Shown one piece after another: positions 40,373 to 51,156 of a stretch of DNA of 64,000 nt. How positions within the stretch are numbered: position 1 is the first letter of the stretch; the number at the start of each line of letters is the position of its first letter. This DNA is from Tetrapisispora phaffii CBS 4417 (lineage: Eukaryota; Ascomycota; Saccharomycetes; Saccharomycetales; Saccharomycetaceae). Location: positions 682,001-746,000 of the forward strand of contig NC_016522.1 in the NCBI RefSeq assembly GCF_000236905.1. Direction: 5' to 3'. A model generated the notes under the pieces. The model had not been told where the DNA came from and did no database searches. It saw nothing but the letters and a program-made list of their open reading frames with translations. The translations under genes were made by a program, and so were the position numbers.

Positions 40373-41407
40373 ATGGGGGAAAATGAAAGCTCAAAAAACT
40401 TAAATGCATTATTAGAGGTTCTTTTGGGTTCTAAAGTGGATAATGTAGATTGCACAGAAGAATCTCTTTTAAAATTGATTGAGTTGAAGAAACAACAAGA
40501 AATAACAAAACAGCATTATTACCAATTAGAAATATCAAATGCATCGATTAATTTACTGAAATTAGCTATGAGCTATAAAATCCCTCCAAATCAAATATCA
40601 TCTATGTTTATCAGTTCAAGTCGACAAGCAGCAGCTGGTGCTGTTAGCAGCAATAAAAACGTCACAATGGAGGAAAATACTCCCATTACAAAAATTAAGA
40701 CTGAACCGTTATCTAAACAACCACTCTCATATCAATTCCCACCCCGTGCATCTCCGACCAATCAAGCTTCTAACCATATAACAAAAACTAAACATAAAAG
40801 AACAAACTCACCTGCTAGAATTGGTGCAAATGCAGTGGCTCTGTTAAATGACGCAAATGTTATAAACGAAGAGGAACCTCAGCCACAGATCCCTTCTTTT
40901 GATACCATGAATAACAATGTTTCCAGTTATAAGAATTTAAAGCAACCTCAGAAGGTGAAGTTGCATAAACGGAATATATCTCTTCCGATGAATACGAGTA
41001 ACTATTATAATATGACAAATGTGATTGATTTTAACGTTGGTCAGGCATCAATAGCAGAAAATCTGACGATTAAGAATTTTTCGAATAAAACTAAAATGCC
41101 TTCAAATCAATCCGGAAATCATTTATTACCAACGATTTCTGCTGGTTCGTATCATCAGCGTACAAGATCTTCCAGCCCATTTAAAGTAGTTGATCTTAAT
41201 CAAATTGAAATAGGGACTCAACAATTTAAGGAAAGTTTATCACCTGGTAAAGAAAAAGCGTTGACATTGGCACACCCTAAGTCAAGAGGAAATACCATCG
41301 AGAATACAGATGAGTTAACATACAGTGAAAAAAGTAGTGCTAACAATAGTCCCGTAAGGCCAACAAATTCTCAAAAGTTAGTTAGTAATATTATAAGCAG
41401 GGCTTGA
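40373..41407 (+). CDS. BOP3: BOP3-like protein of unknown function
   Basis: A 344-residue, mostly disordered protein rich in Ser, Asn and Lys. A helical N-terminal segment (about residues 10-75, with LLKLIELKKQQEITKQHYYQ) is followed by basic Ser-Pro motifs: HKRTNSPARIGANAVALLND near residue 140, KLHKRNISLP near residue 200, and HQRTRSSSPFK near residue 262. These are likely phosphosites and 14-3-3-type sites. I do not recognise a catalytic domain. The BOP3 call (YNL042W, 396 residues, a suppressor of pam1) rests on strand and position after the YNL046W-like gene and before SHQ1, plus general character. It should be treated as provisional. Confidence 0.5.
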   Translation: MGENESSKNLNALLEVLLGSKVDNVDCTEESLLKLIELKKQQEITKQHYYQLEISNASINLLKLAMSYKIPPNQISSMFISSSRQAAAGAVSSNKNVTMEENTPITKIKTEPLSKQPLSYQFPPRASPTNQASNHITKTKHKRTNSPARIGANAVALLNDANVINEEEPQPQIPSFDTMNNNVSSYKNLKQPQKVKLHKRNISLPMNTSNYYNMTNVIDFNVGQASIAENLTIKNFSNKTKMPSNQSGNHLLPTISAGSYHQRTRSSSPFKVVDLNQIEIGTQQFKESLSPGKEKALTLAHPKSRGNTIENTDELTYSEKSSANNSPVRPTNSQKLVSNIISRA

Positions 41408-41517
41408 TCATACAATTGAAGTAACTTTAAATGAGTAGACATTAAATATATGATATGCAGGTAAATATTCTATAATTGACATATTTTAAATATACACTTA
41501 AAAGACTACATAAATAA

Positions 41518-43017
41518 TTATTCAGCAGTTTCTCTATATTCATCCTCTGCCAGAATTTCCATTTCTTTCAAAGTCATATTTTCCCAAAGTGGTTCTCCGG
41601 TTTCAGGATTAAAATCACTTATGCAGTCAAATGATATTTGTTCAGGTGTCACTTGGCCAAGTTCATTGTTCACTTCTACAGCTAAAGAACGAATAACATT
41701 TTCATTCCCATTAGAAATAAACCATGAGCATAGGTCGTTGAGTAACACTTTATTATAGACGTAATATACATCGTGGAATCTGAAAATTTCGTGAACATCT
41801 AATAAACACCTTATTACTAGACGCTTACCACCTCTAAGAATATAATACACATACTTCCAAACTTTTAGTGTTAGTTCGAGATTTCTATGCAATGGATAAC
41901 TCAGTGCTCGTTTGACACCTGAAATTACGCATGAACGAATTATGGAATTTTTAGAGCTATTCTGATTCATGATTGAAATTTGAGGTTCATCATTCAACTC
42001 TAATTGCTGATCAAGAAAAGAAATTTGAGGGCATAATTTACCAATAGTCCATGCACTTTCTGTTTGATGATTTCCTGTATTTTCCATCTGCTCAAAAATG
42101 TAAGCAAACAATACACTTAAAATAGTAACATATAAAGGTTTTAGATCTTTCACCAGATATTCTTTCTTTGGTAAATTTTTTTGCATCTGCTCTTGTTCTT
42201 TTTCTGTGAATTCAATTGGCATTGAACTATCCTGATTCCCTATTTCCTTAACCCATTTTAAGTATTGATCGATAACATTTGGCGTAAAATTCATAATTTC
42301 TTTAATTCCATTGAGTTCAAGGTCATCTTCGCTTCCGTGTTTTAATAACATCAAATCTGCCACATAATATTCAGGATCAAACTTTAGATTTTCCTTTCTT
42401 AATCGTTCTTCCACTCTCTCTTTTGCAGTAGCCTTTTCTGGTTCATCTAGTTCATTGATGTCATTGCCATTAGCTACAGATAATAAGATATCTGAGCTAT
42501 ACAAATTATCAAAACCATAAGTAGCATGGAGTAATGAACTTGATAGATTCTCTGAAACTGATTGTTCAATTTCCCAATTAAACTGCTCCCCGGAAAGACC
42601 AATTTCTTTTACTTCATTATTAATATTATTGGAACTTCCAACTTCCTGAATCAATGGACCCTTAGCTTGCTTAGTATCTTTTAGTTTAGTTAATTTATCA
42701 GCCCCTATAATATCACCCTCTCTAGCGAGTAACTTTGACGGGAAATCTAGATCCTCGAAATATTGACCTTTCTCTTCCTTTGGTATTTCAATGTGAATAC
42801 TTTCATCGGCTGCTTTGTATTCAGCCTTGGCTCTCTCATCATCTACTAAGTTATGAGGAAATCGTAGCCTTAGATAGTAAGGTGCTAAATGAAAAACCAG
42901 AACATTATCAGTGGCGACGATTTCCATACCTGGTGCATTAAAACGAATGCTAGAAATTTTGACATCGATGATGACAAATTCATCGGTTTGGCTAACTTTA
43001 AAACTAGGAGTGATCAT
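41518..43017 (-). CDS. SHQ1: H/ACA snoRNP assembly factor Shq1
   Basis: A 499-residue homolog of S. cerevisiae Shq1 (507), the chaperone that holds Cbf5 as an RNA mimic before H/ACA snoRNP assembly. An N-terminal CS (p23-like) domain spans residues 1-90 ([20 protein letters not shown], then [16 protein letters not shown]). The helical SHQ1-specific domain covers about residues 170-470, with [12 protein letters not shown] and [20 protein letters not shown]. The ATG is at 43015-43017. It is divergent from DPH1 as in S. cerevisiae (YIL104C/YIL103W), sharing a promoter with RRPE and PAC motifs. That suits a ribosome-biogenesis role. Confidence 0.95.
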   Translation of the reverse strand: MITPSFKVSQTDEFVIIDVKISSIRFNAPGMEIVATDNVLVFHLAPYYLRLRFPHNLVDDERAKAEYKAADESIHIEIPKEEKGQYFEDLDFPSKLLAREGDIIGADKLTKLKDTKQAKGPLIQEVGSSNNINNEVKEIGLSGEQFNWEIEQSVSENLSSSLLHATYGFDNLYSSDILLSVANGNDINELDEPEKATAKERVEERLRKENLKFDPEYYVADLMLLKHGSEDDLELNGIKEIMNFTPNVIDQYLKWVKEIGNQDSSMPIEFTEKEQEQMQKNLPKKEYLVKDLKPLYVTILSVLFAYIFEQMENTGNHQTESAWTIGKLCPQISFLDQQLELNDEPQISIMNQNSSKNSIIRSCVISGVKRALSYPLHRNLELTLKVWKYVYYILRGGKRLVIRCLLDVHEIFRFHDVYYVYNKVLLNDLCSWFISNGNENVIRSLAVEVNNELGQVTPEQISFDCISDFNPETGEPLWENMTLKEMEILAEDEYRETAE

Positions 43018-43376
43018 TTATTAAAAATGGATTCCTTACTTATGCAAGTCTGTCTTCAATTACCTGCTCATTCCTTACAATTGTAGATAGATCATGTAAA
43101 GTTTTAACTTTTGAATATCTCATATATTAAAACTGACATTACCTTTTTAATCATCTTAGTAATTAAATAACAGTTATTCTGAAAAATTTTAACTACGGGC
43201 TTATTTTGTTAGAAGGCGAGTTAACTCATCGCAAAATTATAATCATGACATTTACAAATTTACAGCATAAGGGCTATAAAAAATGTCAAGGAAATGCTAC
43301 ATCCAACTTGAACATAATATTGAACATTTGTAATAACTAGAAAAAGAGCATATCAAGATATTGTGTTGTATTCAAT
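43018..43376. other. Divergent SHQ1-DPH1 promoter
   Basis: A 359-bp shared promoter containing an RRPE and a PAC motif (listed separately). Nothing else was seen. Confidence 0.7.
43180..43232. promoter_or_regulatory. RRPE + PAC pair between SHQ1 and DPH1
   Basis: TGAAAAATTTT at 43180-43190 (RRPE/Stb3) and CTCATCGC at 43225-43232 (PAC). They are about 165-215 bp from the SHQ1 start and 145-195 bp from DPH1. Confidence 0.85.
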
Positions 43377-44645
43377 ATGCCTGAAACGAGCAAGGCTCCA
43401 AAAAGAAGGTTTGTGGGATCAAGGAAAAAAAATGTGGACGTTATTCCTAATGCTGATGGAAATGTATCAACAATCATTCATACTCCTAGAAGACCAGCTA
43501 CTGGTAAGGCTCTAAATACTATTCCTGATGATATATTAAATGATGAGGAGTTAAATGAAGCAATAAAGCTATTGCCCAACAATTATAACTTTGAATTACA
43601 CAAGACGATATGGAACATTAAAAAATCTAATGCCAAAAGAGTTGCTTTACAAATGCCTGAAGGTTTACTAATATATTCATTAATTATCAGCGATATATTA
43701 GAACAATTTTGTGAATGTGAAACTGTGGTGATGGGAGATGTCTCCTACGGTGCTTGTTGTATTGATGATTTTACGGCAAGATCGTTAGACTGTGATTTTA
43801 TTGTACATTATGCTCATTCTTGTTTGGTGCCAATCGATGTGACTACTATTAAAGTTTTATATGTTTTTGTAACTATTTACATCGAAGAACAGCATATTAT
43901 TAAAACTTTGCAAAAAAATTTCAAAGGAGGTTCCCGTATCGCAACCTTTAGTACAATTCAGTTCAATCCAACTGTTCATAGCATCAAAGATAAATTAAAG
44001 AATGACAAAGAACATGTGTTATATATTATCCCACCTCAAATAAAGCCCCTTTCTAAAGGTGAAGTTTTGGGTTGCACTTCTCAAAGGTTGGATAAAAATC
44101 AAATAGATTATATGTTATATATTGGTGACGGTAGATTTCATTTAGAATCGCCAATGATTCACAATCCTGGAATTCCGGCCTTTCGTTACGATCCATATAG
44201 CAGGAAATTCACAAGAGAAACGTATGACCAATCTGAATTGGTAGAAGTTCGTTCGGAAGCTATTGAAAGTGCACGTTCAGCTCAAACAGTTGGTTTAATT
44301 CTAGGTGCTTTAGGAAGACAAGGTAACTTAGCAACTGTTGAAAATCTTGAAGCTAAATTAAAGAAAGCCGGTAAGAAAATTGTAAAGATTATTTTAAGTG
44401 AAATTTTTCCGCAAAAGTTAGCTATGTTCGATAAAATAGATGCTTTCATTCAGGTAGCATGTCCAAGGTTATCTATAGATTGGGGTTACGCCTTCAATAA
44501 GCCATTATTAACACCATATGAAGCCAATGTGTTATTAAATTTTGATGTTATGTTCACTAAGGATTATTATCCTATGGACTATTATGAAGAAAATGGTTAC
44601 GGTAGAGGGCGTATCCCAGAGCATGCCATCGAAACTGATATTTAA
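43377..44645 (+). CDS. DPH1: Diphthamide biosynthesis protein Dph1
   Basis: A 422-residue subunit (S. cerevisiae Dph1, 425) of the Dph1-Dph2 enzyme. With Dph3 supplying electrons, it makes the first step of diphthamide on His699 of elongation factor 2, transferring the 3-amino-3-carboxypropyl group of SAM. The three cysteines that hold the [4Fe-4S] cluster of this non-canonical radical-SAM family are visible: Cys127 (SYGACC), Cys149 (AHSCLVP) and Cys362 (VACPRLSIDWG). The ATG at 43377 is the first in frame. It sits 0.2 kb upstream of the 3' end of XBP1, as expected from YIL103W-YIL101C. Confidence 0.97.
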   Translation: MPETSKAPKRRFVGSRKKNVDVIPNADGNVSTIIHTPRRPATGKALNTIPDDILNDEELNEAIKLLPNNYNFELHKTIWNIKKSNAKRVALQMPEGLLIYSLIISDILEQFCECETVVMGDVSYGACCIDDFTARSLDCDFIVHYAHSCLVPIDVTTIKVLYVFVTIYIEEQHIIKTLQKNFKGGSRIATFSTIQFNPTVHSIKDKLKNDKEHVLYIIPPQIKPLSKGEVLGCTSQRLDKNQIDYMLYIGDGRFHLESPMIHNPGIPAFRYDPYSRKFTRETYDQSELVEVRSEAIESARSAQTVGLILGALGRQGNLATVENLEAKLKKAGKKIVKIILSEIFPQKLAMFDKIDAFIQVACPRLSIDWGYAFNKPLLTPYEANVLLNFDVMFTKDYYPMDYYEENGYGRGRIPEHAIETDI

Positions 44646-44865
44646 AATATATATTGATTAACACATAATATGTACATAATTGTTGAGTAAAAAGAACAAA
44701 ATATTTAATACTTAAACTTTTAAGTGTTGTCATGCGGTTGATGTTTTTAGATAGCTCATATAAAATTTTAAGAAAAAGTATATACAAAATGTAAATTATT
44801 TTTATATCGTGACATTCGTTAAAGTAGTTTGAATATCTATTTTGTGTGCAAGTTAATAGCAGATT

Positions 44866-47538
44866 TCATTTATTCAAGCTGATATTCTGGTTCCAAATTT
44901 GATTTTCATCATTATATTTTACCTTCGAGTTTGATAACGATACAACCTTGTTCGTTAGCGCATATTCATGATTTTTGTCAACATATCGTGGAGTATTATC
45001 GGATCTAAGAAGGATTGCTTTAGAGTTAGACACTAGTTGGTATCCATTATCTATATTCTGATGACTAGCTGTGTATTTTCTAACATTCAAATCACTTGCC
45101 TCATTATTCAAATCTTTAGATACTGAAGTTTGTGAAATCCGACGCGATTTGCCATAATACGACGTCAACCCTTTATTTTGAGACATTGACGCATTGCTGA
45201 AATTTGATCTCACTTGGGTTTTCTGAGTTGATGCATTTACGTAGTTATATTGATATTTTCCATTTTGAGTGTTCACATATACAGGAATGTGTGACATTGT
45301 CGTTGTCAAAGTTTCATCGAACTGATTAACAGGAATTTTATTTCTATACATGGATACGTTGTTATCTGACAATGCCTGTGATTTGTTGATGCTATTTTGA
45401 TCTTGATGATGATTTAGAAGCTGTAGTCCATCGAATCTTTGTAAGTAATTAGATACTACAATATCACTGTTCCTTCTGGATCTGTCATAATTATCAGAAT
45501 CAAAATAATTTAACGATGAAGTGTCATTGGTTAGGTTGCTGTCACTTTTTCTCCTCAGGGTGGGGATTGATAACAATAACAATCTGCTACTTCCACCATA
45601 ATAGTATGAGGTTATTCTTGAGTTTTTTAAATCAGTTAAGGGAATGGTTTTGGGTTTTGTCGACCTTGCTGTCTGAATTAGAATGTCAAACGCTTTAGAT
45701 AAGTTTTTCTTCATCTGTTTTGTCCTTGGGTACGCCTTTCTTTTTTTCTTCAAAATACCATTGTTTTTATCATTCATCGTAGATTTTATAACGTTATGAT
45801 TAGTCTCTTGTTTTCCTTTTCTCTCTATTTTAAAATTATTGCCATTCGATTTGTCGCATAGAAATGTATCCTTTATTGCAGAATCTTTATTATTGATGAA
45901 ATTTCCTCTAGAAATATCATTCTTATATACAAAATCCAATAGTTTTTCCATATCTATTTCTTTAGCTAATTTCTTAGGTACTGGTTGCTTCAAAGTGCAC
46001 GAAGGAACCTCATTTATTCCAATATAAGTATTTTTCTGCTGTACACATTTATTCAATGGATCGATCATTAAATCATCATTTAATTTTGTAGATTTTGTTG
46101 GCTTTCCTTTCTCAAAAAAATTATTTATGTTGTCAAATATTTCCAATGGCATATTTTGTTTGAATTTTTCAATTACCTCTTCATGATATTTGACACATTC
46201 ATCAGCGAAATTTGAACCAAATAAAGGAACCAAAAAATATCTTATTGGGAAACAAAATCTTTTACAAATTTCTTTAGCCATTATCCAAGGTAACCAAGTG
46301 CCTTGTATTTTAATATACCCACCTCTAATTCTATTAATCAAATCGTATATGCTCAAGTTTTGCATTTTATCTGTGTTCACTCCATCGTTTTCACCATTCA
46401 ATATATAGTTTTTAAAAACAATTAACAGCTCTTCCTTCAAATAATTAGATACATTGGCCCAATGTAAATCAATATGATTTGGATTTGTTACAACAGTGGA
46501 TAAAGTTGGATTATCATCTTTTTCTTGTAAAGTTGATTTCATACATTCGTCTTTGATAATTTTCGTTCCTTCTTTTTTTGCTGCATTACCAAAACTATTT
46601 GTTCTACTTCTTTTTTTACCTATGTCAAAATTATCGACAGTAGGTGATTTTAATTTATTCAATTGAGATGAGTTCCTTCTTTTCCGTTTAATTTTTATCG
46701 AATCACGATCAATTTCTAAATCATCATAAAAAATATGATTCATTATCAAATCAAATTCTTCAAAGCATACTTTATCAATAAAGCAGTTGTTAATTAAAAT
46801 TGCGTTTTTAGCATTGCCATTTTTGATTGTCACGTCATCATTAAATCTAGTCAAATGTGTCAAACCTTTCATCACATCCTGATATAATCTCCAAATTCCT
46901 GTTATAAACACATAACCAGTATCATGTGTCCACATGACGCTAAGGTTTGGATTTACTAAAGTAGATTCTTTAATTAAATCATAATTTACTTTATTTATTT
47001 TAAATTGCTGATTTTTTAAAAATATTAATGGTTTATCATCATCCCAATGTTTGTTTATCGATTCATGATTATGGTGCATCCCTAGAAAACCATTTGATTC
47101 AAAATTTACTGGATCGATATTTTCAAAAATTTGTAAATAATTAATATTTTTTAGTGTATCACTCGATATACCAAGTTTACATTTCAATTCTTGATTATTA
47201 TTCAAAAATTCCAATAATTTGACATCAATGTTATCTTTACTTAATGGATTTTTTTCATCTGAAAAACATAATTTAATATCAGGCAAGTTATATTCAAAAC
47301 AATTTAAAACATTTGAATTACAATTTTCTAAGTTATTTAATTTGAAATTTTGTGCAGTATTCGATTTATAATTACTTTGTTTAATATCTAACGTATTAGT
47401 TACATCGAAACCTCCAACGTTTCCTTGGGTAGCCTCTTTGTAACAGAATATAAGTAATGCAACTCGCTGGTAATCATCCAATGGACTCTCAGTTAACTTC
47501 AAATCGTTAAAACTTAAATCTCTAATATTAAACATCAT
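44866..47538 (-). CDS. XBP1: Stress-induced transcriptional repressor Xbp1
   Basis: An 890-residue homolog of S. cerevisiae Xbp1 (647), a repressor with an APSES/KilA-N-like DNA-binding region related to Swi4/Mbp1 that acts under stress and in quiescence. Conserved blocks: ESPLDDYQRVALL near the N-terminus, NVLNCFEYNLP, MWTHDTGYVFITGIWRLYQD (about residue 200), and RIRGGYIKIQGTWLP with FCFPIRYFLVPLFG (about 400-440). The protein is some 240 residues longer than in S. cerevisiae. Much of the excess is Asn/Ser/Lys-rich sequence after residue 440. Two ATGs lie in tandem (MM at 47533-47538); the outer one was used. A URS1-like site lies 65 bp upstream. Confidence 0.95.
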   Translation of the reverse strand: MMFNIRDLSFNDLKLTESPLDDYQRVALLIFCYKEATQGNVGGFDVTNTLDIKQSNYKSNTAQNFKLNNLENCNSNVLNCFEYNLPDIKLCFSDEKNPLSKDNIDVKLLEFLNNNQELKCKLGISSDTLKNINYLQIFENIDPVNFESNGFLGMHHNHESINKHWDDDKPLIFLKNQQFKINKVNYDLIKESTLVNPNLSVMWTHDTGYVFITGIWRLYQDVMKGLTHLTRFNDDVTIKNGNAKNAILINNCFIDKVCFEEFDLIMNHIFYDDLEIDRDSIKIKRKRRNSSQLNKLKSPTVDNFDIGKKRSRTNSFGNAAKKEGTKIIKDECMKSTLQEKDDNPTLSTVVTNPNHIDLHWANVSNYLKEELLIVFKNYILNGENDGVNTDKMQNLSIYDLINRIRGGYIKIQGTWLPWIMAKEICKRFCFPIRYFLVPLFGSNFADECVKYHEEVIEKFKQNMPLEIFDNINNFFEKGKPTKSTKLNDDLMIDPLNKCVQQKNTYIGINEVPSCTLKQPVPKKLAKEIDMEKLLDFVYKNDISRGNFINNKDSAIKDTFLCDKSNGNNFKIERKGKQETNHNVIKSTMNDKNNGILKKKRKAYPRTKQMKKNLSKAFDILIQTARSTKPKTIPLTDLKNSRITSYYYGGSSRLLLLSIPTLRRKSDSNLTNDTSSLNYFDSDNYDRSRRNSDIVVSNYLQRFDGLQLLNHHQDQNSINKSQALSDNNVSMYRNKIPVNQFDETLTTTMSHIPVYVNTQNGKYQYNYVNASTQKTQVRSNFSNASMSQNKGLTSYYGKSRRISQTSVSKDLNNEASDLNVRKYTASHQNIDNGYQLVSNSKAILLRSDNTPRYVDKNHEYALTNKVVSLSNSKVKYNDENQIWNQNISLNK

Positions 47539-47601
47539 TCTCCTCTATTATTACTTTTCCTTTTTTTTTTTTGCTCTTTTTGGTTTCACTATGGGTCGGC
47601 C

Positions 47602-47610
47602 GGCGGCTGA
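47602..47610. promoter_or_regulatory. URS1-like site upstream of XBP1
   Basis: GGCGGCTGA, within TCGGCCGGCGGCTGA, resembles the reverse complement of the Ume6 URS1 consensus (TCGGCGGCTA). It stands out in an AT-rich promoter. Ume6 control of XBP1 is inference. Confidence 0.4.
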
Positions 47611-48322
47611 ATCAATTTATATTTTTATCAATACCCTAAAAACAAGGCAAAATAAGAACACAAAAAGGAAGAGACCTAGTTTATTGTATTTTATTTAGTA
47701 AAAACCGATCCTATGAGACTATGCAGTTTGGTAGTTTTAATAAATCAATAGATTAAATTATGAAATGGAACACAAATATAAATATAAACCAGAGGTACTA
47801 TATATATATATGTACATTTTAAAATATATTAAGTAAACCTTTATATGAATAGATAATAACCAAGATGACTTAATGAATACAAATAAATGATATTATTGCA
47901 TGAAGCAGTTGCTTCTAATAATGAATATTGTAGAAGTTGTTTAATAAATGAACTCCTCTTTCCATTTAATTATTGTTCTTACATAAACTTATTTACTTTT
48001 ACCTTTTCCTTTCCCCTTCTCAACGTATATATTTAACTATTTATGAAATAGGATGGGATTAACTTACTCCAAATAGTAAGTAATCAAGAAATACACATTA
48101 TGCGTTGGTTATCTATGAATATGTAAATACCCATGGACTCATAAATATGTTGAACAGAAATAGATACATTGTAGGATAAATATGGGGAAGATAAATTAAT
48201 TAATACCAAGTTTAGTATTGTAATGGCATCCTTAATTTCTTTCCCCTTATTCGGATGTATTCAACGGTTATCTTTCCTTTTTGGTTGTGACGTAAATTCA
48301 ACATTTTTGTTGGACAAAACAA

Positions 48323-48347
48323 ATTATTATTATTATTATTATTATTA
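48323..48347. repeat. ATT trinucleotide microsatellite
   Basis: About eight ATT units in the spacer 3' of NCE103. Confidence 0.9.
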
Positions 48348-48495
48348 CATTCTTTGCACTATGTACGCATAATTGGTATGTGCATAGATAATTGTCATAT
48401 TTATTATTTATAAATTTGTATAGAATATTCATAGTTTAATATCGATTTTGTGATGCTGTTTTCTTCCTTCTTCCCCTCCTGTTATATTATTAGAT

Positions 48496-49146
48496 TTAGA
48501 CACATTTTTCAATTAATCCAGTATTTACATTGTATAACATCCCGAAGACTTGTAAAGTACTATTACTTATACCTTCTTTTACTGTATCTATCGTGTTTAT
48601 GTTATTAAATTGATTTTCAACATTCTTTATTGATAAAATCTTTGATTTTTCCTCAATTGGCAAGTCAACGAAATTATTCTCATTCTTTTTATTGACATCA
48701 TTTACCAACGTATCTAATTCAGTCAAATATTTAAATAGATGTCCGCAATTCTGTGAAGGAAGATCTTTTCTTTTATTGGTTAAACATGTTTTAATACCAC
48801 CACAGTCAGTATGACCAAGAATAATGATTTTCGATACTTTTAACTGCAATACGGCAAATTCAATCGTTGCCAAGAGCGACAAATCGTCTGCATGGCATAT
48901 ATTGGCTACCGTTTTTAATGTAAATATTTCTCCTGGTAAAACTCCGAAACAATTTTCGTTGTACCTTGAATCCGAACAACTTATCAGCAGAGTGTGTGGA
49001 TCTTGACCTTTCCCATTATATTGATCGAATAGCACAGGATGAGCTGAGTTCATTGAATTCACCCATTTATGGTTGCTGTGTAAAAATTGATCGATATCTG
49101 ATTCTCTGTTTAATGTAAAAATTGAGTCTTGTGGAAGGTCTGGCAT
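48496..49146 (-). CDS. NCE103: Beta-class carbonic anhydrase Nce103
   Basis: A 216-residue beta-carbonic anhydrase (S. cerevisiae Nce103, 221), which supplies bicarbonate to carboxylases and is required for growth in ambient air. Zinc ligands Cys57, His112 and Cys115 and the catalytic Asp59-Arg61 pair are present in CSDSRYNENCFGVLPGE and ILGHTDCGGIKTC. The numbering equals that of the S. cerevisiae enzyme. The last five or so residues of the family are missing or diverged (GLIEKCV). It is annotated as cytosolic; no presequence is seen. The ATG is at 49144-49146. It belongs to the YNL track (YNL036W). Confidence 0.96.
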   Translation of the reverse strand: MPDLPQDSIFTLNRESDIDQFLHSNHKWVNSMNSAHPVLFDQYNGKGQDPHTLLISCSDSRYNENCFGVLPGEIFTLKTVANICHADDLSLLATIEFAVLQLKVSKIIILGHTDCGGIKTCLTNKRKDLPSQNCGHLFKYLTELDTLVNDVNKKNENNFVDLPIEEKSKILSIKNVENQFNNINTIDTVKEGISNSTLQVFGMLYNVNTGLIEKCV

Positions 49147-51156
49147 TTTTTTATTTTACTTTGTGTTTGTATGTTGTAATGTTGGTTTATTTATTTATAT
49201 ATATATATATATATCTACAAGAGCGATGTATACTATAATATAACCTGATACAAATTAAATTGAGAATATGTTAATATATCTATTTTTCTTTTCATGTTCA
49301 AATCAATTTGTTTAAATATAATCCATGATTCAATTAAATATTTAAGAGCTTGATATCTCATAATGAAAACTATCTCCTTTGCTACTTAACTCAAAAACGT
49401 TTTCTTATCAAACGAATAAATCATATTTACATCACCAATTTGATGTAAAATATAATACCTAATATAGGAGAATAATTAAATATTAAAGATGGTCAATTTT
49501 AAATTACAGTGTACTTCCTACCAACTAATATAAACAGTAAATAAATAAATTAATGGAGGGGATGGATGAGTCTTAATAACTTGTCTAATTTTGGCTTTCC
49601 TTAATATTTAAAATATATTGCATCATATTTTTTTACACCACAAAATATAATTATACAAATCATTTCTTAAAAGGTTGTCATGCTGTACTTTCTTCGAATC
49701 ACCCGCTCGCCACAAATAGCGATGATGCAATAATGATACTTTTAAATATTAAATTTCATTTTTGTCTAAAAGAAAGAACAACAACATAAAGAACGAAACA
49801 TCAATACATAAATCGTGCAGTGTATTGTTGATGACGGGTGGCGAAAATTATTGAGTGAAGAATAGTATCAGAAGAGGGGGCAGGAGAGGGAAGAATAAGC
49901 AGAAAGAAAAGAATCACTCCCATTATTATTATCACTTCGAGGGAACCCTTATATTCATGTGAAAACCTACAACAATTAATGATGATGTAAGATCGTGATA
50001 ACAGTAATTAACTGGAAATTTATATTTTTACTTTTAAGAGAAAATGTATGCAGATGGTCGAAAGACCAAATGACATGTAGCTCGCAAGGTTATTGTGCTT
50101 TATTATTCTTATTCTTTGTAGACAACATTACACACGACAACTCCTATGCTTGCATCCACTGCCTTCTGTTGTTTTGAGGGTAATCTAGGGGAAAAGGGAG
50201 TGGATCGGAACAAGAGTTCTTTTTCTATTATTTTGGCGCGAATATATTATTCATTTTGCATGTGCGAGTGTGGTTATCACTATCCAAGCGTATTTTTCAA
50301 AATAAACGGGTTTAGTGTTATACGTTGCTTTCTGTCTTTGTTTTATGCGTCTCTCCGGATAAATAAAGAATCGAGCACAACGGAATTGTTTCTTTTCTGT
50401 TCTTCTAAGATAGTCTGTCAGTCAAAAAAAGAAAACCATAACGGACACCGATAATATTGACGTCAACTTATTCCGTTATTCATATTTTGATACTGTTTTA
50501 TTTTCTTATCTCTCCCGTCATCAAGTTGCGCATTAAATCATCATGACTGAATTAAAAATCATCCATCGTTTCGTTTATTATTGCTGACTTTTACTGTTTT
50601 TTTTTACTATTATTGCTTTCTACATTCATTTCGCGTACACTCCGTTCCGATATATAATGTTTACTTTCATATTTCATTTCTTCGTAAAAAGGAATTTTTT
50701 TACCGTTTCAGTTCGAAACACGGAATCTCAATACATTCCCTGAAAGGAATATTAGCAAAACAATTTTATGTAAGTCACGTGCTTTACAATCATTTATTTT
50801 AGCACCATACAAATATTTTATATTTAGCCACTAAGTAGTCAGGCTTACTTATTAAAAGAAAAATTGTAACTAACATAGTTAGTCTTATATCATTAATCAT
50901 TTTGTTCTTATGTTAACAATGCAATATAACGGTTGATCTGCAAAAGAAATTATATCACATCTAAAAACCATGCTTGATAATTGTTATTTTAACTGTCTTT
51001 TAATAAGCTGTTATAATATTACTCTTCGATACTCACTCATGTCACGTGCACGAGTTTCTCAAATAAGAAACTTTATTATATTTACAAGTTTAATTAATGT
51101 TATGCATACATATATACTGTCTACACTAATCTGTAATCAGGGTCAGTAAAGTGACC
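49147..51156. other. 2.0-kb gene-free region upstream of NCE103
   Basis: AT-rich near NCE103 (AT run at 49197-49214), more mixed from about 49700. It contains two GTCACGTGC E-boxes (50774-50782 and 51041-51049). Short frames are present, but none has a credible start, length or family. IDH1 and FYV10, expected near here in the ancestral order, were not found. Confidence 0.5.
50774..51049. promoter_or_regulatory. Two identical E-boxes (GTCACGTGC)
   Basis: GTCACGTGC at 50774-50782 and again at 51041-51049. TCACGTG is the Cbf1 (also Tye7/Pho4-type) site. They are 1.6-1.9 kb from the NCE103 start and 3' of FMC1, so the target gene is unclear. Confidence 0.5.

Larger units (their letters stand above)
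47539..48495. other. XBP1 upstream / NCE103 downstream region
   Basis: A 957-bp spacer with a small GC-rich URS1-like site next to XBP1 and an ATT trinucleotide repeat (48323-48347). COG6 and YNL040W, expected near here in YNL order, are absent. Confidence 0.65.

Noticed and set aside
49995..50802. Three short plus-strand frames of 60-102 codons upstream of NCE103
   Set aside because: They start at non-ATG codons or overlap each other. Their translations are Phe/Ser/Cys-rich without any domain.
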